DNA from: an uncultured Alphaproteobacteria bacterium | Lineage (GTDB): Bacteria; Pseudomonadota; Alphaproteobacteria; Methylaequorales; Methylaequoraceae | NCBI GenBank assembly: GCA_902563305.1 | Contig: CACEWP010000002.1 | Span: forward strand, 1-64,000 | Direction of reading: 5' to 3' | DNA length: 64,000 nucleotides | Shown here: piece by piece, positions 35,378 through 44,391 of the stretch | Layout: each line of letters begins with the position of its first letter | How positions within the stretch are numbered: position 1 is the first letter of the stretch | Position numbers and translations under genes: made by a program | The notes under the pieces: generated by a model | Databases searched by the model: none | Told to the model about the DNA's origin: nothing | What the model saw: the letters and a program-made list of their open reading frames with translations, nothing else

Positions 35378-36468
35378 CTATATTTTTTTATATTTTTGGT
35401 GAGTCTTGTTATTATTGAACTTATTACGAAACTGACTATTTTGGATAATCCTTCATCAGTTTTATTTGAAATATCAATGGCTTTTTGTGACACCTCATTT
35501 AAATGGCGAAATGACATATCAAGCGCACCATTTTTTTTAATTTTTTCTAACCAGAAACTGATTTCGTCTTCAGAAATTGAATCATATCTTTTTTTAAGAA
35601 ACCTTTGCAGGATGAATTTTTCTCCGTTAGTTGCATTTTCTATAAAATGCATTATCAAAATATTCATTTTTCCTTCTTTGAGATCTCTGCCTGGTAAGCC
35701 CCTATCTTTTAATCCAAGAAAATCAGATAAATCATCTTGTATCTGATAAGCGATTCCAGTTTCATATAGAGGGGAAAAATAATTATCTTCAAAATTTATT
35801 CCTGACAGTATTAGTGCTAATTTAATAGGTAAACATATTAGCCCACCAGTTTTTGCTTTTGATGTAGACTCATAATCGTGCATTTTTAAATTAAAATCTG
35901 ATCTACTTAATATTTCGACTGATTGTCCTTTAACAGTTTGTTTTATCGTATTACTTAATTCTCTGATTGCTTTGCACTTAAGACTAGAGTCTACGTCAGC
36001 ATTCGCAAGAATTTCAAATGAAGCGGAAATGAAAAAGTCTCCTAGGTTTATAGCTGTATGGTCTCCAAATCTATTCCATATTGTAGGAAGTCCTCTTCTT
36101 AAGATATCTCTGTCTTGGAGGTCATCATGTATTAATGATGCATTATGAATAAATTCACAACACATTGCTATATTAAATGAAACTTTCTTCTCCAATCCAA
36201 ATAATTTAGAAGATAAAAGAGCAAGGATAGCTCTAAACCTCTTTCCACCTGATTTTAACTGATATTTTGCACAATGCCCCATCCATGTATCATCACACAA
36301 AATTTCTGACATATTTTTATCCAACTTTTTTAGATCATTTTTGTAAAACGAGTGATCTAAAAAACTTAAATCTATATTTTTTTGAAAATCATCCAGGCTT
36401 AACCAGTTTTTATTACTGTATAAAAACTGCAGATCTTTTTCAATTTTTTGTGTTTGCAATTTTTCCAT
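35374..36468 (-). CDS. crtE: Geranylgeranyl diphosphate synthase (start at 36468 or 36492 ambiguous)
   Basis: DDLQD and DDLSD Asp-rich motifs; GGKRFRAILALL. Confidence 0.92.
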   Translation of the reverse strand: MEKLQTQKIEKDLQFLYSNKNWLSLDDFQKNIDLSFLDHSFYKNDLKKLDKNMSEILCDDTWMGHCAKYQLKSGGKRFRAILALLSSKLFGLEKKVSFNIAMCCEFIHNASLIHDDLQDRDILRRGLPTIWNRFGDHTAINLGDFFISASFEILANADVDSSLKCKAIRELSNTIKQTVKGQSVEILSRSDFNLKMHDYESTSKAKTGGLICLPIKLALILSGINFEDNYFSPLYETGIAYQIQDDLSDFLGLKDRGLPGRDLKEGKMNILIMHFIENATNGEKFILQRFLKKRYDSISEDEISFWLEKIKKNGALDMSFRHLNEVSQKAIDISNKTDEGLSKIVSFVISSIITRLTKNIKKYR

Positions 36469-36472
36469 GATC

Positions 36473-36506
36473 AAAAAAAAGGGAAACATCAATTTTGATG
36501 TTTCCC
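36473..36506 (-). terminator. Intrinsic terminator between proteorhodopsin and crtE
   Basis: Minus strand GGGAAACATCA-AAAT-TGATGTTTCCC followed by T8; perfect stem. Confidence 0.9.
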
Positions 36507-36528
36507 TTATAAATTAATTACATAATTT

Positions 36529-37224
36529 TTAGGCTTTTGCAGAATCTGCTTTAGCAGCAGCCCAAATAATTACACCAAACGCAATCTTGTTGATGTAATC
36601 AGCGAGGTTATATACCCAGTTAAGTGTTTCAGGATCTGCTCCACCACCTAAGTAACCTAGGAAATATCCAATTGGGTAAATTGACCAACCAATTGACACA
36701 ATCCATTTTAATGCATTAAAAGCAGATTTCATTCCTTCAGAATTACTTGATGCACTTGCTTGAGCAGCCTCACCAGCAAATACCTCATAAAGAATGTAAA
36801 TCCACCCGGCCATTCCTACTATGAAACCGACTGTTGCGTTAATGTAGCCAGCCTCTCCCATGAAACCACCGACTAGCATTATGATTGTTCCTATTAATAA
36901 TCTCCAAAAAATTCCGGCAGTAGCAGCACCCACCGCAGCGAGAATTAGATAGAACTCAATCATTTGAAGAGGAACTGTTAATAACCAATCAATATACCTG
37001 TATACTGTTGGAGATTCACCTGTAGAGACCCAAACGTCTCTCATGTAATAGTAATGAACAGCTGCTATAAGAGTTACTAGTCCAGCTACTCTTACTGAAG
37101 TTGCCCATTGTTTAGAAACGCTATTGGCTTCAAGGAAGAAGAATGCTGTAGATGCAACCATTGAAACTGAAATTATCCAGAAGGTAACACCAACAAAATC
37201 TTCGGGTTTTAGCATATAATCCAT
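36529..37224 (-). CDS. Proteorhodopsin, DTE-type proton pump, Gln at tuning position 105 (blue-type)
   Basis: RYIDWLLTVPLQMIEFYLIL (D97/T101/Q105/E108 equivalents), AAVHYYYMRD (H75), DYINKIAFG (Schiff-base Lys). Confidence 0.97.
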   Translation of the reverse strand: MDYMLKPEDFVGVTFWIISVSMVASTAFFFLEANSVSKQWATSVRVAGLVTLIAAVHYYYMRDVWVSTGESPTVYRYIDWLLTVPLQMIEFYLILAAVGAATAGIFWRLLIGTIIMLVGGFMGEAGYINATVGFIVGMAGWIYILYEVFAGEAAQASASSNSEGMKSAFNALKWIVSIGWSIYPIGYFLGYLGGGADPETLNWVYNLADYINKIAFGVIIWAAAKADSAKA

Positions 37225-37252
37225 AAGATTATCCTTTCGTATTAATTAAATC

Positions 37253-37270
37253 TTGAGCAACAATGCTCAA
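37253..37270 (-). promoter_or_regulatory. Hairpin in the proteorhodopsin 5' leader (TTGAGCA-4 nt-TGCTCAA)
   Basis: Perfect 7-bp inverted repeat just upstream of the AAAGGA ribosome binding site. Confidence 0.5.
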
Positions 37271-37425
37271 AAGTTAAAGTTTGTACAAGCAGATTAGGTG
37301 GGCATGATTATGCTATTGCCCAAAAAACCTCCCCATAAAGTTAATACTAGGATGACTAAAAATTTTTTTTATTCAAGAAAAAAAAATAGGATTTTTCATA
37401 AATAACTGATTTTATTGATAAAAAA

Positions 37426-37842
37426 TTATAATAAAAGAGAAAGTGATGCTGTAATTGTTGCATTAATTCTTAATTTTTTAAACCATGGCGCTAAACTATT
37501 TTTAAGGATTTTAAGATCAATAAATAGGCTTAAAAAAAGAGAGATAAATATAATAAAATAATCATAATATTTAAAATATAAATTATTGTAAGTAAGAACT
37601 AACAGTAGCGGAATTAAAGGTATCACAAGCAAATTATTTTTTCTATGAATGATCATTTTCTGCCACTGCATTCCTGAGAGAAACGAGATAATTAATGAGG
37701 CATAAGTAAATGAAATTTTTTCAACATTCATAAAATTTGATAAAAAAGGACTGTAATCAAAATATTTTGCTAGTGGTGAAATATAAAATGGAATGATTCC
37801 TAAATATGTAATTAGGATTACTTTTTTATTAGAAGAACTCAT
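37426..37842 (-). CDS. DUF3429-like membrane protein
   Basis: ITYLGIIPFYISP, SFLSGMQWQ; multi-TM; start at MSSSNKK preferred. Confidence 0.7.
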   Translation of the reverse strand: MSSSNKKVILITYLGIIPFYISPLAKYFDYSPFLSNFMNVEKISFTYASLIISFLSGMQWQKMIIHRKNNLLVIPLIPLLLVLTYNNLYFKYYDYFIIFISLFLSLFIDLKILKNSLAPWFKKLRINATITASLSLLL

Positions 37843-37924
37843 ATTCCCATTAAAAAATTTAATATTTATCTGTCTTGCTTGATCAAATTTAATGTTTATC
37901 ATATAGATTTTGGAGTTTCTAGCA

Positions 37925-38137
37925 ATGACAGATGATGAATTGATTAGTATCAGAAATTATCTAAACAAAATTTTTAATACCCAAGAGTTTGTTGTAAAGA
38001 AAAGAAAATCAATTGACGATTCTTGCGAAGTTTATCTTAATGATGAATTTTTAGGTTTAATATATAAAGAAAGTGAAGATGGAGAAGATGATTATCAATT
38101 TCACATGACTATCTTAAAAGAAGATCTTAATCAATAA
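37925..38137 (+). CDS. DUF3126-like small protein
   Basis: LNKIFNTQEFVVKKRKSIDDSCEVYLNDEFLGLIYKESEDGEDDYQFHMTIL. Confidence 0.75.
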   Translation: MTDDELISIRNYLNKIFNTQEFVVKKRKSIDDSCEVYLNDEFLGLIYKESEDGEDDYQFHMTILKEDLNQ

Positions 38138-38150
38138 TAAAGTTAGATTT

Positions 38151-38876
38151 ATGGGTATATTAAAGTTATTTTTAATCTTATTGTTAATGAGTTCATATTT
38201 AAATGCACATCATAAGATATACAGTCCAAGAGTAGAAGAAGGGAGACAATCTCTGGAATGGAGAGGACATTTCAATCATGATGATAGGGATGAATATAAT
38301 AAATCTCATCACCATGTTTTTGAAACTGAATATTCTTGGTCAAGCTTTTGGCAATCAGAATTGGAGTTTCATGTATCTGACAATGAGGAAACTCCTCTGG
38401 ATTGGGAAAAAACTGAATTTCAAAATCAACTTCAAATATTTGATTTTAATAATTTTGCTGGAGCTCTTTATTTTTCATATAATTATGTTACCAAACAGGA
38501 TGAGGCAGATGAAATTGAATACAAATATTTAAATGAGTTTAATAATGATCATTTTAGTTTAATAACAAATTTTATTTTTGAAAAAGGAGTTGGAAGCAAG
38601 GCTTCAGGTTCAACAACTTTTGATCTAAGTAATCAATTAATGCTAAAGAATGTCGTTATTGCTGATGTTGACATAGGAGTTGTTGGATTTAGTACTTTTG
38701 GAGAAGTATCAAGTTTTGAGACTTTTGGTTCGCAAAAACATCTATATGGAGTCCAATTTGAGACAGAATTTGAGTTAGATAAATTTGATTATGAGATTTC
38801 TTTATCCTACCTTCATGGACTAACTGATGCCTCGACAAATCATATGTTTTTATGGAATATGGAATTAGAGTTTTAA
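38151..38876 (+). CDS. Predicted outer-membrane beta-barrel protein with His-rich N-terminus
   Basis: Signal peptide, alternating amphipathic strands, terminal Phe. Confidence 0.55.
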   Translation: MGILKLFLILLLMSSYLNAHHKIYSPRVEEGRQSLEWRGHFNHDDRDEYNKSHHHVFETEYSWSSFWQSELEFHVSDNEETPLDWEKTEFQNQLQIFDFNNFAGALYFSYNYVTKQDEADEIEYKYLNEFNNDHFSLITNFIFEKGVGSKASGSTTFDLSNQLMLKNVVIADVDIGVVGFSTFGEVSSFETFGSQKHLYGVQFETEFELDKFDYEISLSYLHGLTDASTNHMFLWNMELEF

Positions 38877-38878
38877 AA

Positions 38879-39883
38879 TTAGAAGCCAAGCTCTTTTAAT
38901 TTTTTAAGATAATTTTCTTCACTTATGAGACCTCTTTCTCTCATACTCTCCAATGACTTCAATGTAAGCTGATTTTGGCTAGACTGAATGGTATTCATAT
39001 TAACCGGGTTTTGTTGATAATATCCTCTGTATTGATTTTGATAATTTGGGTAGGGTTGTTGAGAATTCATATCATATGGAGTTTGGCGATAATTTGGTGG
39101 GTAGCGATTACCATATCTAGGTTGAGGTTGATAGGGATTTCTAATAGATTTAAGCTCATTTCTAAGACTTTGGACCTCATTTCTCAAGTCTTGAACTCCA
39201 ATGGTTGATTGAAGCGCTGTTCTTTGTTCTTGACTATTTAAAAAACTTCTAGCTTTAAGTGCTTGATTTGTAAAAACTAACCAATCTTTTCTATTCTTGG
39301 CTTTTGTAGGTCTAAAAACTCCAGAATTAGGTAGAGCACTAAGTCTGAACTTATTATTAATTGTTTGAAATCTTGAACCAGGAGCATAAGGGTTTTTCTT
39401 TAGATCAGGATTAACACCTGAAGCCAACATTGGATCTGTTTCTGACATATTACCTTTTCTAAGAATTGAGCCAAAAATTAGGTTAAGTCCAGATTTATTA
39501 TAAAATATTCTACCTGATGTGACTCTATTTGCGGATAGTCCTTTTTGTTTATACCAACCTTCAATTGTGAAAACAACGTCCTCATTGGATTGAGCTTCTA
39601 ATAGTGCTTCACTAATTGCGATTGCATAATCATCTACCTTATTGTTAGGAAAAAGTTGCTGAGGTTTTGAACCCCAAGTCGTAAGTACAAGTTTTAGTGC
39701 TCCCTCAATTCTTTGGGGATCAATCTTTATTGGATGAACATTTTTAATACGTTCATCTTCAACTTCTAATTGAACTCTTTCAAAACCACTTTTATAGAAA
39801 TACTTATTATCTTCAAAAAAGTCTGAGACTGTGGAACATCCCATTAAAAAAACAGTTATAATTAAAGTTAATAAGAATTTCAT
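38879..39883 (-). CDS. Lipoprotein with Pro/Tyr/Gln/Asn-rich linker and SHOCT-like C-terminus
   Basis: Lipobox LMGC; LESMRERGLISEENYLKKLKELGF at C-terminus. Confidence 0.6.
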   Translation of the reverse strand: MKFLLTLIITVFLMGCSTVSDFFEDNKYFYKSGFERVQLEVEDERIKNVHPIKIDPQRIEGALKLVLTTWGSKPQQLFPNNKVDDYAIAISEALLEAQSNEDVVFTIEGWYKQKGLSANRVTSGRIFYNKSGLNLIFGSILRKGNMSETDPMLASGVNPDLKKNPYAPGSRFQTINNKFRLSALPNSGVFRPTKAKNRKDWLVFTNQALKARSFLNSQEQRTALQSTIGVQDLRNEVQSLRNELKSIRNPYQPQPRYGNRYPPNYRQTPYDMNSQQPYPNYQNQYRGYYQQNPVNMNTIQSSQNQLTLKSLESMRERGLISEENYLKKLKELGF

Positions 39884-39933
39884 AAAAAATATATATTTGA
39901 GTTGATTCTATCTTTTTATTTATTTTTTTAAAC

Positions 39934-39967
39934 AAAAAAAAAAGGAGAGCATATACTCTCCTTTTTT
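39934..39967 (-). terminator. Intrinsic terminator after the porin
   Basis: AAAGGAGAG-6 nt-CTCTCCTTT with flanking A/T tracts. Confidence 0.88.
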
Positions 39968-39993
39968 ATAACTATAATTAGTTAGTTAGATTT

Positions 39994-41316
39994 CTACCAG
40001 AAGAAGAACGCTCCAACTCCACCAAAGGAATCTTCTTGTTCATCGTCTGCGAGGTACCATGATTTTTCAGCATAACCACCTTCAGCTACTAATCTAAAGT
40101 TATCAGTAACGTTGTGCCAAATCATACCAGAATGCATGATATTGCCATTAGGTGTACCAGTAGTATTCATATCACTACCGGTTTTCTTCATGAAGTTACC
40201 ACCGTAAGAATAACCTACTGAAGTACCTTGACCAAAATCAAAAGTACCCTGGATGTATCCACCGTAAGTTTTTCTTTCTTTACCAACATCATCAAGTGCT
40301 CCAACAGAAGTTGATGCAGCAGCACCTGTACCGCCAGTAGCGTGTTGACCTCTCATACCCATTGCAGTTCCATAAAAACCTGTAGCAACAAGTGAGAAAC
40401 CTTCATAAGTAAGTTTTGTACCAAAACCTACACCAGCAGAGTCTACATCAGTGTCATCATCAGTGTCAAATGTTGTTCCACTTGCGGAAGAGCTGTTTTT
40501 GAAAGCCTCGCCCTGAGCCGTAGTTCTCTCTGTATTTTGATAAGAACCATCAACCCATAAATTTACGCCCAGACCAGTTTGGAAGAAGTCTCCATTCCAA
40601 GTGATTTGCGCTTCAACTCTAGGAGATGACATGTCTGTAGCAGAGAAAGCATCAGTATCTGCACGAATTTCATCTGGATCAAATATAGCAACTTTTGCAT
40701 TAAATCCAGCACCTAAATCAGGTAAAGTCCATGATACTTGCGGTTTGAAGTCAGTGTAAAGATAACCAACACCAATTCTACCGAGTGTAGTGTTTGAGTT
40801 ATTAGCTGTTGCAGCCGCACCAACACCAAATAAAAGCATATCATTAAGGATAGCGTTACTTTGGTGAATACCAAGACTACGTCCAACTAAAACAGACCCG
40901 AAGAAACCAGCTATTGAACCACTTGTTTCACGAATGTTTATTTGACCGTTCCCTAAAGAGTTTTCGTCACCGTTCATATGAGTGTATAAGCCAAGTCTTG
41001 CAGACATGTCTAATCCATTAGCCGTTGGAGCTTTTAAAGTCATACCCCATACGTTTGGTAAAAGACCAGTCACAATACTTACGTCATCATTACCTCCCAT
41101 AATACCTGCGGTAGTATCGAAAGCAACAGTTGCTCCACCAGAAGTAGTTGGTGCATCTGATACACTGTTTTTCATAACGAATGCGTTAGCCGCGCCGTCA
41201 AATGAAACTTCCCAACCTTCTTGACTCATCAACAAAATTTTTGAATCAACTGAAGTGGAAGCTAAAGCCATGACAGCTGGAATAGCAGCTACAGCAATTT
41301 TTTTAGAAATTTTCAT
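39994..41316 (-). CDS. Porin
   Basis: Signal peptide, Gly-rich 440-aa beta-barrel pattern, C-terminal FFFW, strong RBS GGAAGGA. Confidence 0.85.
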   Translation of the reverse strand: MKISKKIAVAAIPAVMALASTSVDSKILLMSQEGWEVSFDGAANAFVMKNSVSDAPTTSGGATVAFDTTAGIMGGNDDVSIVTGLLPNVWGMTLKAPTANGLDMSARLGLYTHMNGDENSLGNGQINIRETSGSIAGFFGSVLVGRSLGIHQSNAILNDMLLFGVGAAATANNSNTTLGRIGVGYLYTDFKPQVSWTLPDLGAGFNAKVAIFDPDEIRADTDAFSATDMSSPRVEAQITWNGDFFQTGLGVNLWVDGSYQNTERTTAQGEAFKNSSSASGTTFDTDDDTDVDSAGVGFGTKLTYEGFSLVATGFYGTAMGMRGQHATGGTGAAASTSVGALDDVGKERKTYGGYIQGTFDFGQGTSVGYSYGGNFMKKTGSDMNTTGTPNGNIMHSGMIWHNVTDNFRLVAEGGYAEKSWYLADDEQEDSFGGVGAFFFW

Positions 41317-41449
41317 ATATTTCCTTCCTTAGTTTGTTAATATATTCAATTTTAATCATTTCATCTTACATTTTAAATTTTTTTGTAAAACTTATTACTA
41401 CAATTCACTGCATTTTTATCATAAATTGTTGTTTTTTTACAACAGTTTG

Positions 41450-42187
41450 CTATTTTAGTATATAATTAACTGGTATTCTTATTTTTAGGTACCCTTTAGA
41501 GTTCAATATTTCACTAGGCGGTTTTGGAAAATTGAACTTTTTTAAAATTTTCATTGTTGAATTATAAAGTCGTTTTGGTGCTTTATTTTTAATTTCAATA
41601 TCTATTAGCCTACCGTCTTTATCAATAATTAAAATCGAAGTAATTGTTCCTTGTTCTCTTCTTTTAATTGATTGAATGGGGTATGACTTTGATGCCATTT
41701 TATTAATTTCTAAAGATACAAAACTCAAATATTCACTAAGAATTTTATCAACTTTGACATTAACATTTTTTTTGAGAGACTGATTTGGTATTGAGGGTTT
41801 AATTACTTTTGATGGTTTTGGTGCGTTTTTAGATATTTTTTTTTTAACTAAATTATCAGTTTCTTTGATTGGTTGTTTTGGAATAATTTCTTTATTTTTT
41901 GGTTTAACTAAATCTTTTTTTTCGATTTTTTTGTTTAAAGATAGAGTATCCTTTTTTTTTAAAATTTTTTTTGGTACTTCTTTTTTTGGTATTTCTTTTT
42001 TATGAGATTGTTTGACAGGTTTTGGTTTTGTTACTTCAGGAGATGCGATACTAAAATCCCTAAATTCGCTTAAATTTACAACATAAACTTCACTATCTTT
42101 CTTTTCTGTATTTAAGAAATAAATTACAGATAAGTGCATGGTTGCAGAGAAAATAATTGAATAAATTAGAAATCTTATATTAGTCAT
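41450..42187 (-). CDS. TonB-family energy transducer
   Basis: N-terminal TM, Lys/Pro-rich linker, TonB C-terminal domain-like end. Confidence 0.8.
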   Translation of the reverse strand: MTNIRFLIYSIIFSATMHLSVIYFLNTEKKDSEVYVVNLSEFRDFSIASPEVTKPKPVKQSHKKEIPKKEVPKKILKKKDTLSLNKKIEKKDLVKPKNKEIIPKQPIKETDNLVKKKISKNAPKPSKVIKPSIPNQSLKKNVNVKVDKILSEYLSFVSLEINKMASKSYPIQSIKRREQGTITSILIIDKDGRLIDIEIKNKAPKRLYNSTMKILKKFNFPKPPSEILNSKGYLKIRIPVNYILK

Positions 42188-42584
42188 CTTTTTCAGAAAC
42201 TTTGATAAATACTTTTTTTATCCCATTTGATTTCATCTCCTGCATCAAATTATTGAATACGTGAATTGAGGCTTTTTTATCAACATCTAGAATATGTTTA
42301 CTTTCAGTCGATGTTAAAAGTTCTGGTATTTCCTTGAGATCAACTATTTTATTATCATAAAAAATCTGGTTTTTTTCGTTAATTGTAAAAACTAAATCTT
42401 CTCTTAAATTTTTTATTTCTGCCCCGTGCTCAGATTCAGGTCTTTCAATATCAATTAAATCTTTTTTACTTACAACTCCAGTCAACAGAAAAAAAATAAG
42501 TAATAAAAAGATTAAATTTATCATTGGTATCAAATTTACCATTTCGATTGAATCTTTTTGTTTATGGAATTTTTTTAGGTTCAT
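42180..42584 (-). CDS. ExbD/TolR-family protein with Asp-to-Asn change in the TM segment
   Basis: VNLIPMINLIFLLLIFFLLTG. Confidence 0.82.
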   Translation of the reverse strand: MNLKKFHKQKDSIEMVNLIPMINLIFLLLIFFLLTGVVSKKDLIDIERPESEHGAEIKNLREDLVFTINEKNQIFYDNKIVDLKEIPELLTSTESKHILDVDKKASIHVFNNLMQEMKSNGIKKVFIKVSEKDD

Positions 42585-42972
42585 TTGAAAAATTGACTTC
42601 TTTGATTTTATGTATCTTAATTACATCTAAAATTTCTATAAGAGTTTGAAAAGACGTATTCTTGTCATTTAATATTGCAATTTTTTTAAAACCAATGGAT
42701 TCCCATTTCTTTAAATAATCGTTTTCCAAAGTCTTTAGCTCAATGACTTTTTCATTTAAAAATATTTTTTCATTTCTTAAATATAAAATCATCAATTTAT
42801 CTTTATTTTGATTGTTTGAAATTTGTTTATTATTATTTACGGAGAAACTTATTTCGTTGTTTTTATTAAAATTTGTTGCAAGCATAAAAAAAACTAACAT
42901 TAGAAATATAATATCAATTAAAGGTATAATATTAATCTTTTGAATATTCTTTTTTTTTTGAACTTTTAACAT
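42562..42972 (-). CDS. ExbD/TolR-family protein (canonical Asp)
   Basis: INIIPLIDIIFLMLVFFMLA. Confidence 0.87.
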   Translation of the reverse strand: MLKVQKKKNIQKINIIPLIDIIFLMLVFFMLATNFNKNNEISFSVNNNKQISNNQNKDKLMILYLRNEKIFLNEKVIELKTLENDYLKKWESIGFKKIAILNDKNTSFQTLIEILDVIKIHKIKEVNFSNEPKKIP

Positions 42973-43592
42973 TACCTTTTTAATTTAGATAACCTCTGAA
43001 TAATGATTTCAAAGTTTTCAGATAAAGAACTAACTTTTTTATCAAGAAAATAATGAGAGATTAGGGCAGGTATGGCAACAATCAAACCCATAGCAGTTGT
43101 TAGTAAAGCAGTCCATATACCTCCAGCAAGTATGGATGGATCAACTAGACTTCCTCCAAGCTCAAGTTCATTGAAAGAATCAATCATTCCAATTACAGTT
43201 CCCAGCAATCCAATAAGTGGGCTGACTTGTGATATTATTTCTAAGGAAGGCAAAAAGGAATTTGCCTTTTTAAATTCTTTGCTAATTAGAATATTAATTT
43301 CTTGCTCGATAAGGTTTTCTGTTTGATGAGAATCAATTAGATCAACAATATTTTCTATGAGTAATTTCTTCGAACTACTCATCTTTTTAAGTCCATTTTG
43401 TTTGACATCGATTAACTTGTATTGTGTTGTAATAGAATCTAAGAAAGTTGAGAGCCTTGAAAAATCAAATTTTTTTATAATAAATATTTCAAAATATTTT
43501 AAAATTACAATTGCTATTGTTATAATTGACAACAAAAATAACAATGTGAATATTATTCCTCCTTTATCCATAAAATTTAAAAAAGTTTCCAT
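42972..43592 (-). CDS. ExbB/TolQ-family proton channel
   Basis: SPLIGLLGTVIGMIDSFNEL; GLIVAIPALISHYF. Confidence 0.9.
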   Translation of the reverse strand: METFLNFMDKGGIIFTLLFLLSIITIAIVILKYFEIFIIKKFDFSRLSTFLDSITTQYKLIDVKQNGLKKMSSSKKLLIENIVDLIDSHQTENLIEQEINILISKEFKKANSFLPSLEIISQVSPLIGLLGTVIGMIDSFNELELGGSLVDPSILAGGIWTALLTTAMGLIVAIPALISHYFLDKKVSSLSENFEIIIQRLSKLKR

Positions 43593-43605
43593 AAAATTTC
43601 TTAAA

Positions 43606-44391
43606 TTATATTAAACCTTCTAAAAGTGACGGGAACTTTTTTTTGAGATGGGAATATTCATTTTGTATAATTTTATCATCGATACTTAATTTATTTCTCT
43701 TTGATTTGACTTTATGATCGTAAACTACTGAAGCGGGTCTTTTTGAAAAGAAAAGAATTCTTTCACCCAATAGTATTGCTTCTTTAAGGTTATGAGTAAT
43801 AAGTATTATGGTTATGGGGTTTTTTTTCCAATAATTTATAAGTACTGAGTATAAACTTTCTGCGGTAGGTTGATCCAAGGAGACAAAAGGTTCGTCCATT
43901 AGTAAAACTTTGGGGTTTCTTACCAATGCCCTTGCAAGTGAAACTTTTCTTCTCATTCCACCTGAGATAGATTTTGGGAAATAATCTTTAAATTCTTGAA
44001 GATTAAAATCTGAAAGAAGTTTATTTATTCTCTCTTTTGATTTGACATCTTCATCACAAACTAATTCAATGTTTTCTTCAACTGTAAGCCAAGGTAGAAG
44101 CCTTGATGTTTGGAAGACATACCCGAAGTTCTCATTGATCTCTAATTCTTTTTTGTCAAAGGTCAATTTTTGATTTTCTGCTTCAATTAATCCACCAATA
44201 ATATTCATAAGTGTAGTTTTTCCGCACCCTGAAGGACCTACTATACAAACAAATTCATTAGAATTTATTTTTATATTAATATTTTTAAGAACTTCTACAG
44301 TTGAACTATCATGCTTATTAGAGAAAGATTTATTTTTTATATTAATTTCAAAATCCAAAACTTTACCTCCACATTGATATTTTTTTTTCAA
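43606..44391 (-). CDS. ABC transporter ATP-binding protein (start uncertain; possibly TTG at 44358)
   Basis: Walker A GPSGCGKTTLM, SISGGMRRKVSLARAL, LLMDEPF. Confidence 0.93.
   Translation of the reverse strand: MKKKYQCGGKVLDFEINIKNKSFSNKHDSSTVEVLKNINIKINSNEFVCIVGPSGCGKTTLMNIIGGLIEAENQKLTFDKKELEINENFGYVFQTSRLLPWLTVEENIELVCDEDVKSKERINKLLSDFNLQEFKDYFPKSISGGMRRKVSLARALVRNPKVLLMDEPFVSLDQPTAESLYSVLINYWKKNPITIILITHNLKEAILLGERILFFSKRPASVVYDHKVKSKRNKLSIDDKIIQNEYSHLKKKFPSLLEGLI

Noticed and set aside
37300-37330. GGGCA...TGCCC as an intrinsic terminator
   Set aside because: No T-tract follows it on either strand in the right orientation (A-tract on plus, none on minus).
40982-41224. 80-aa plus ORF inside the porin
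   Set aside because: Antisense mirror of porin codons.
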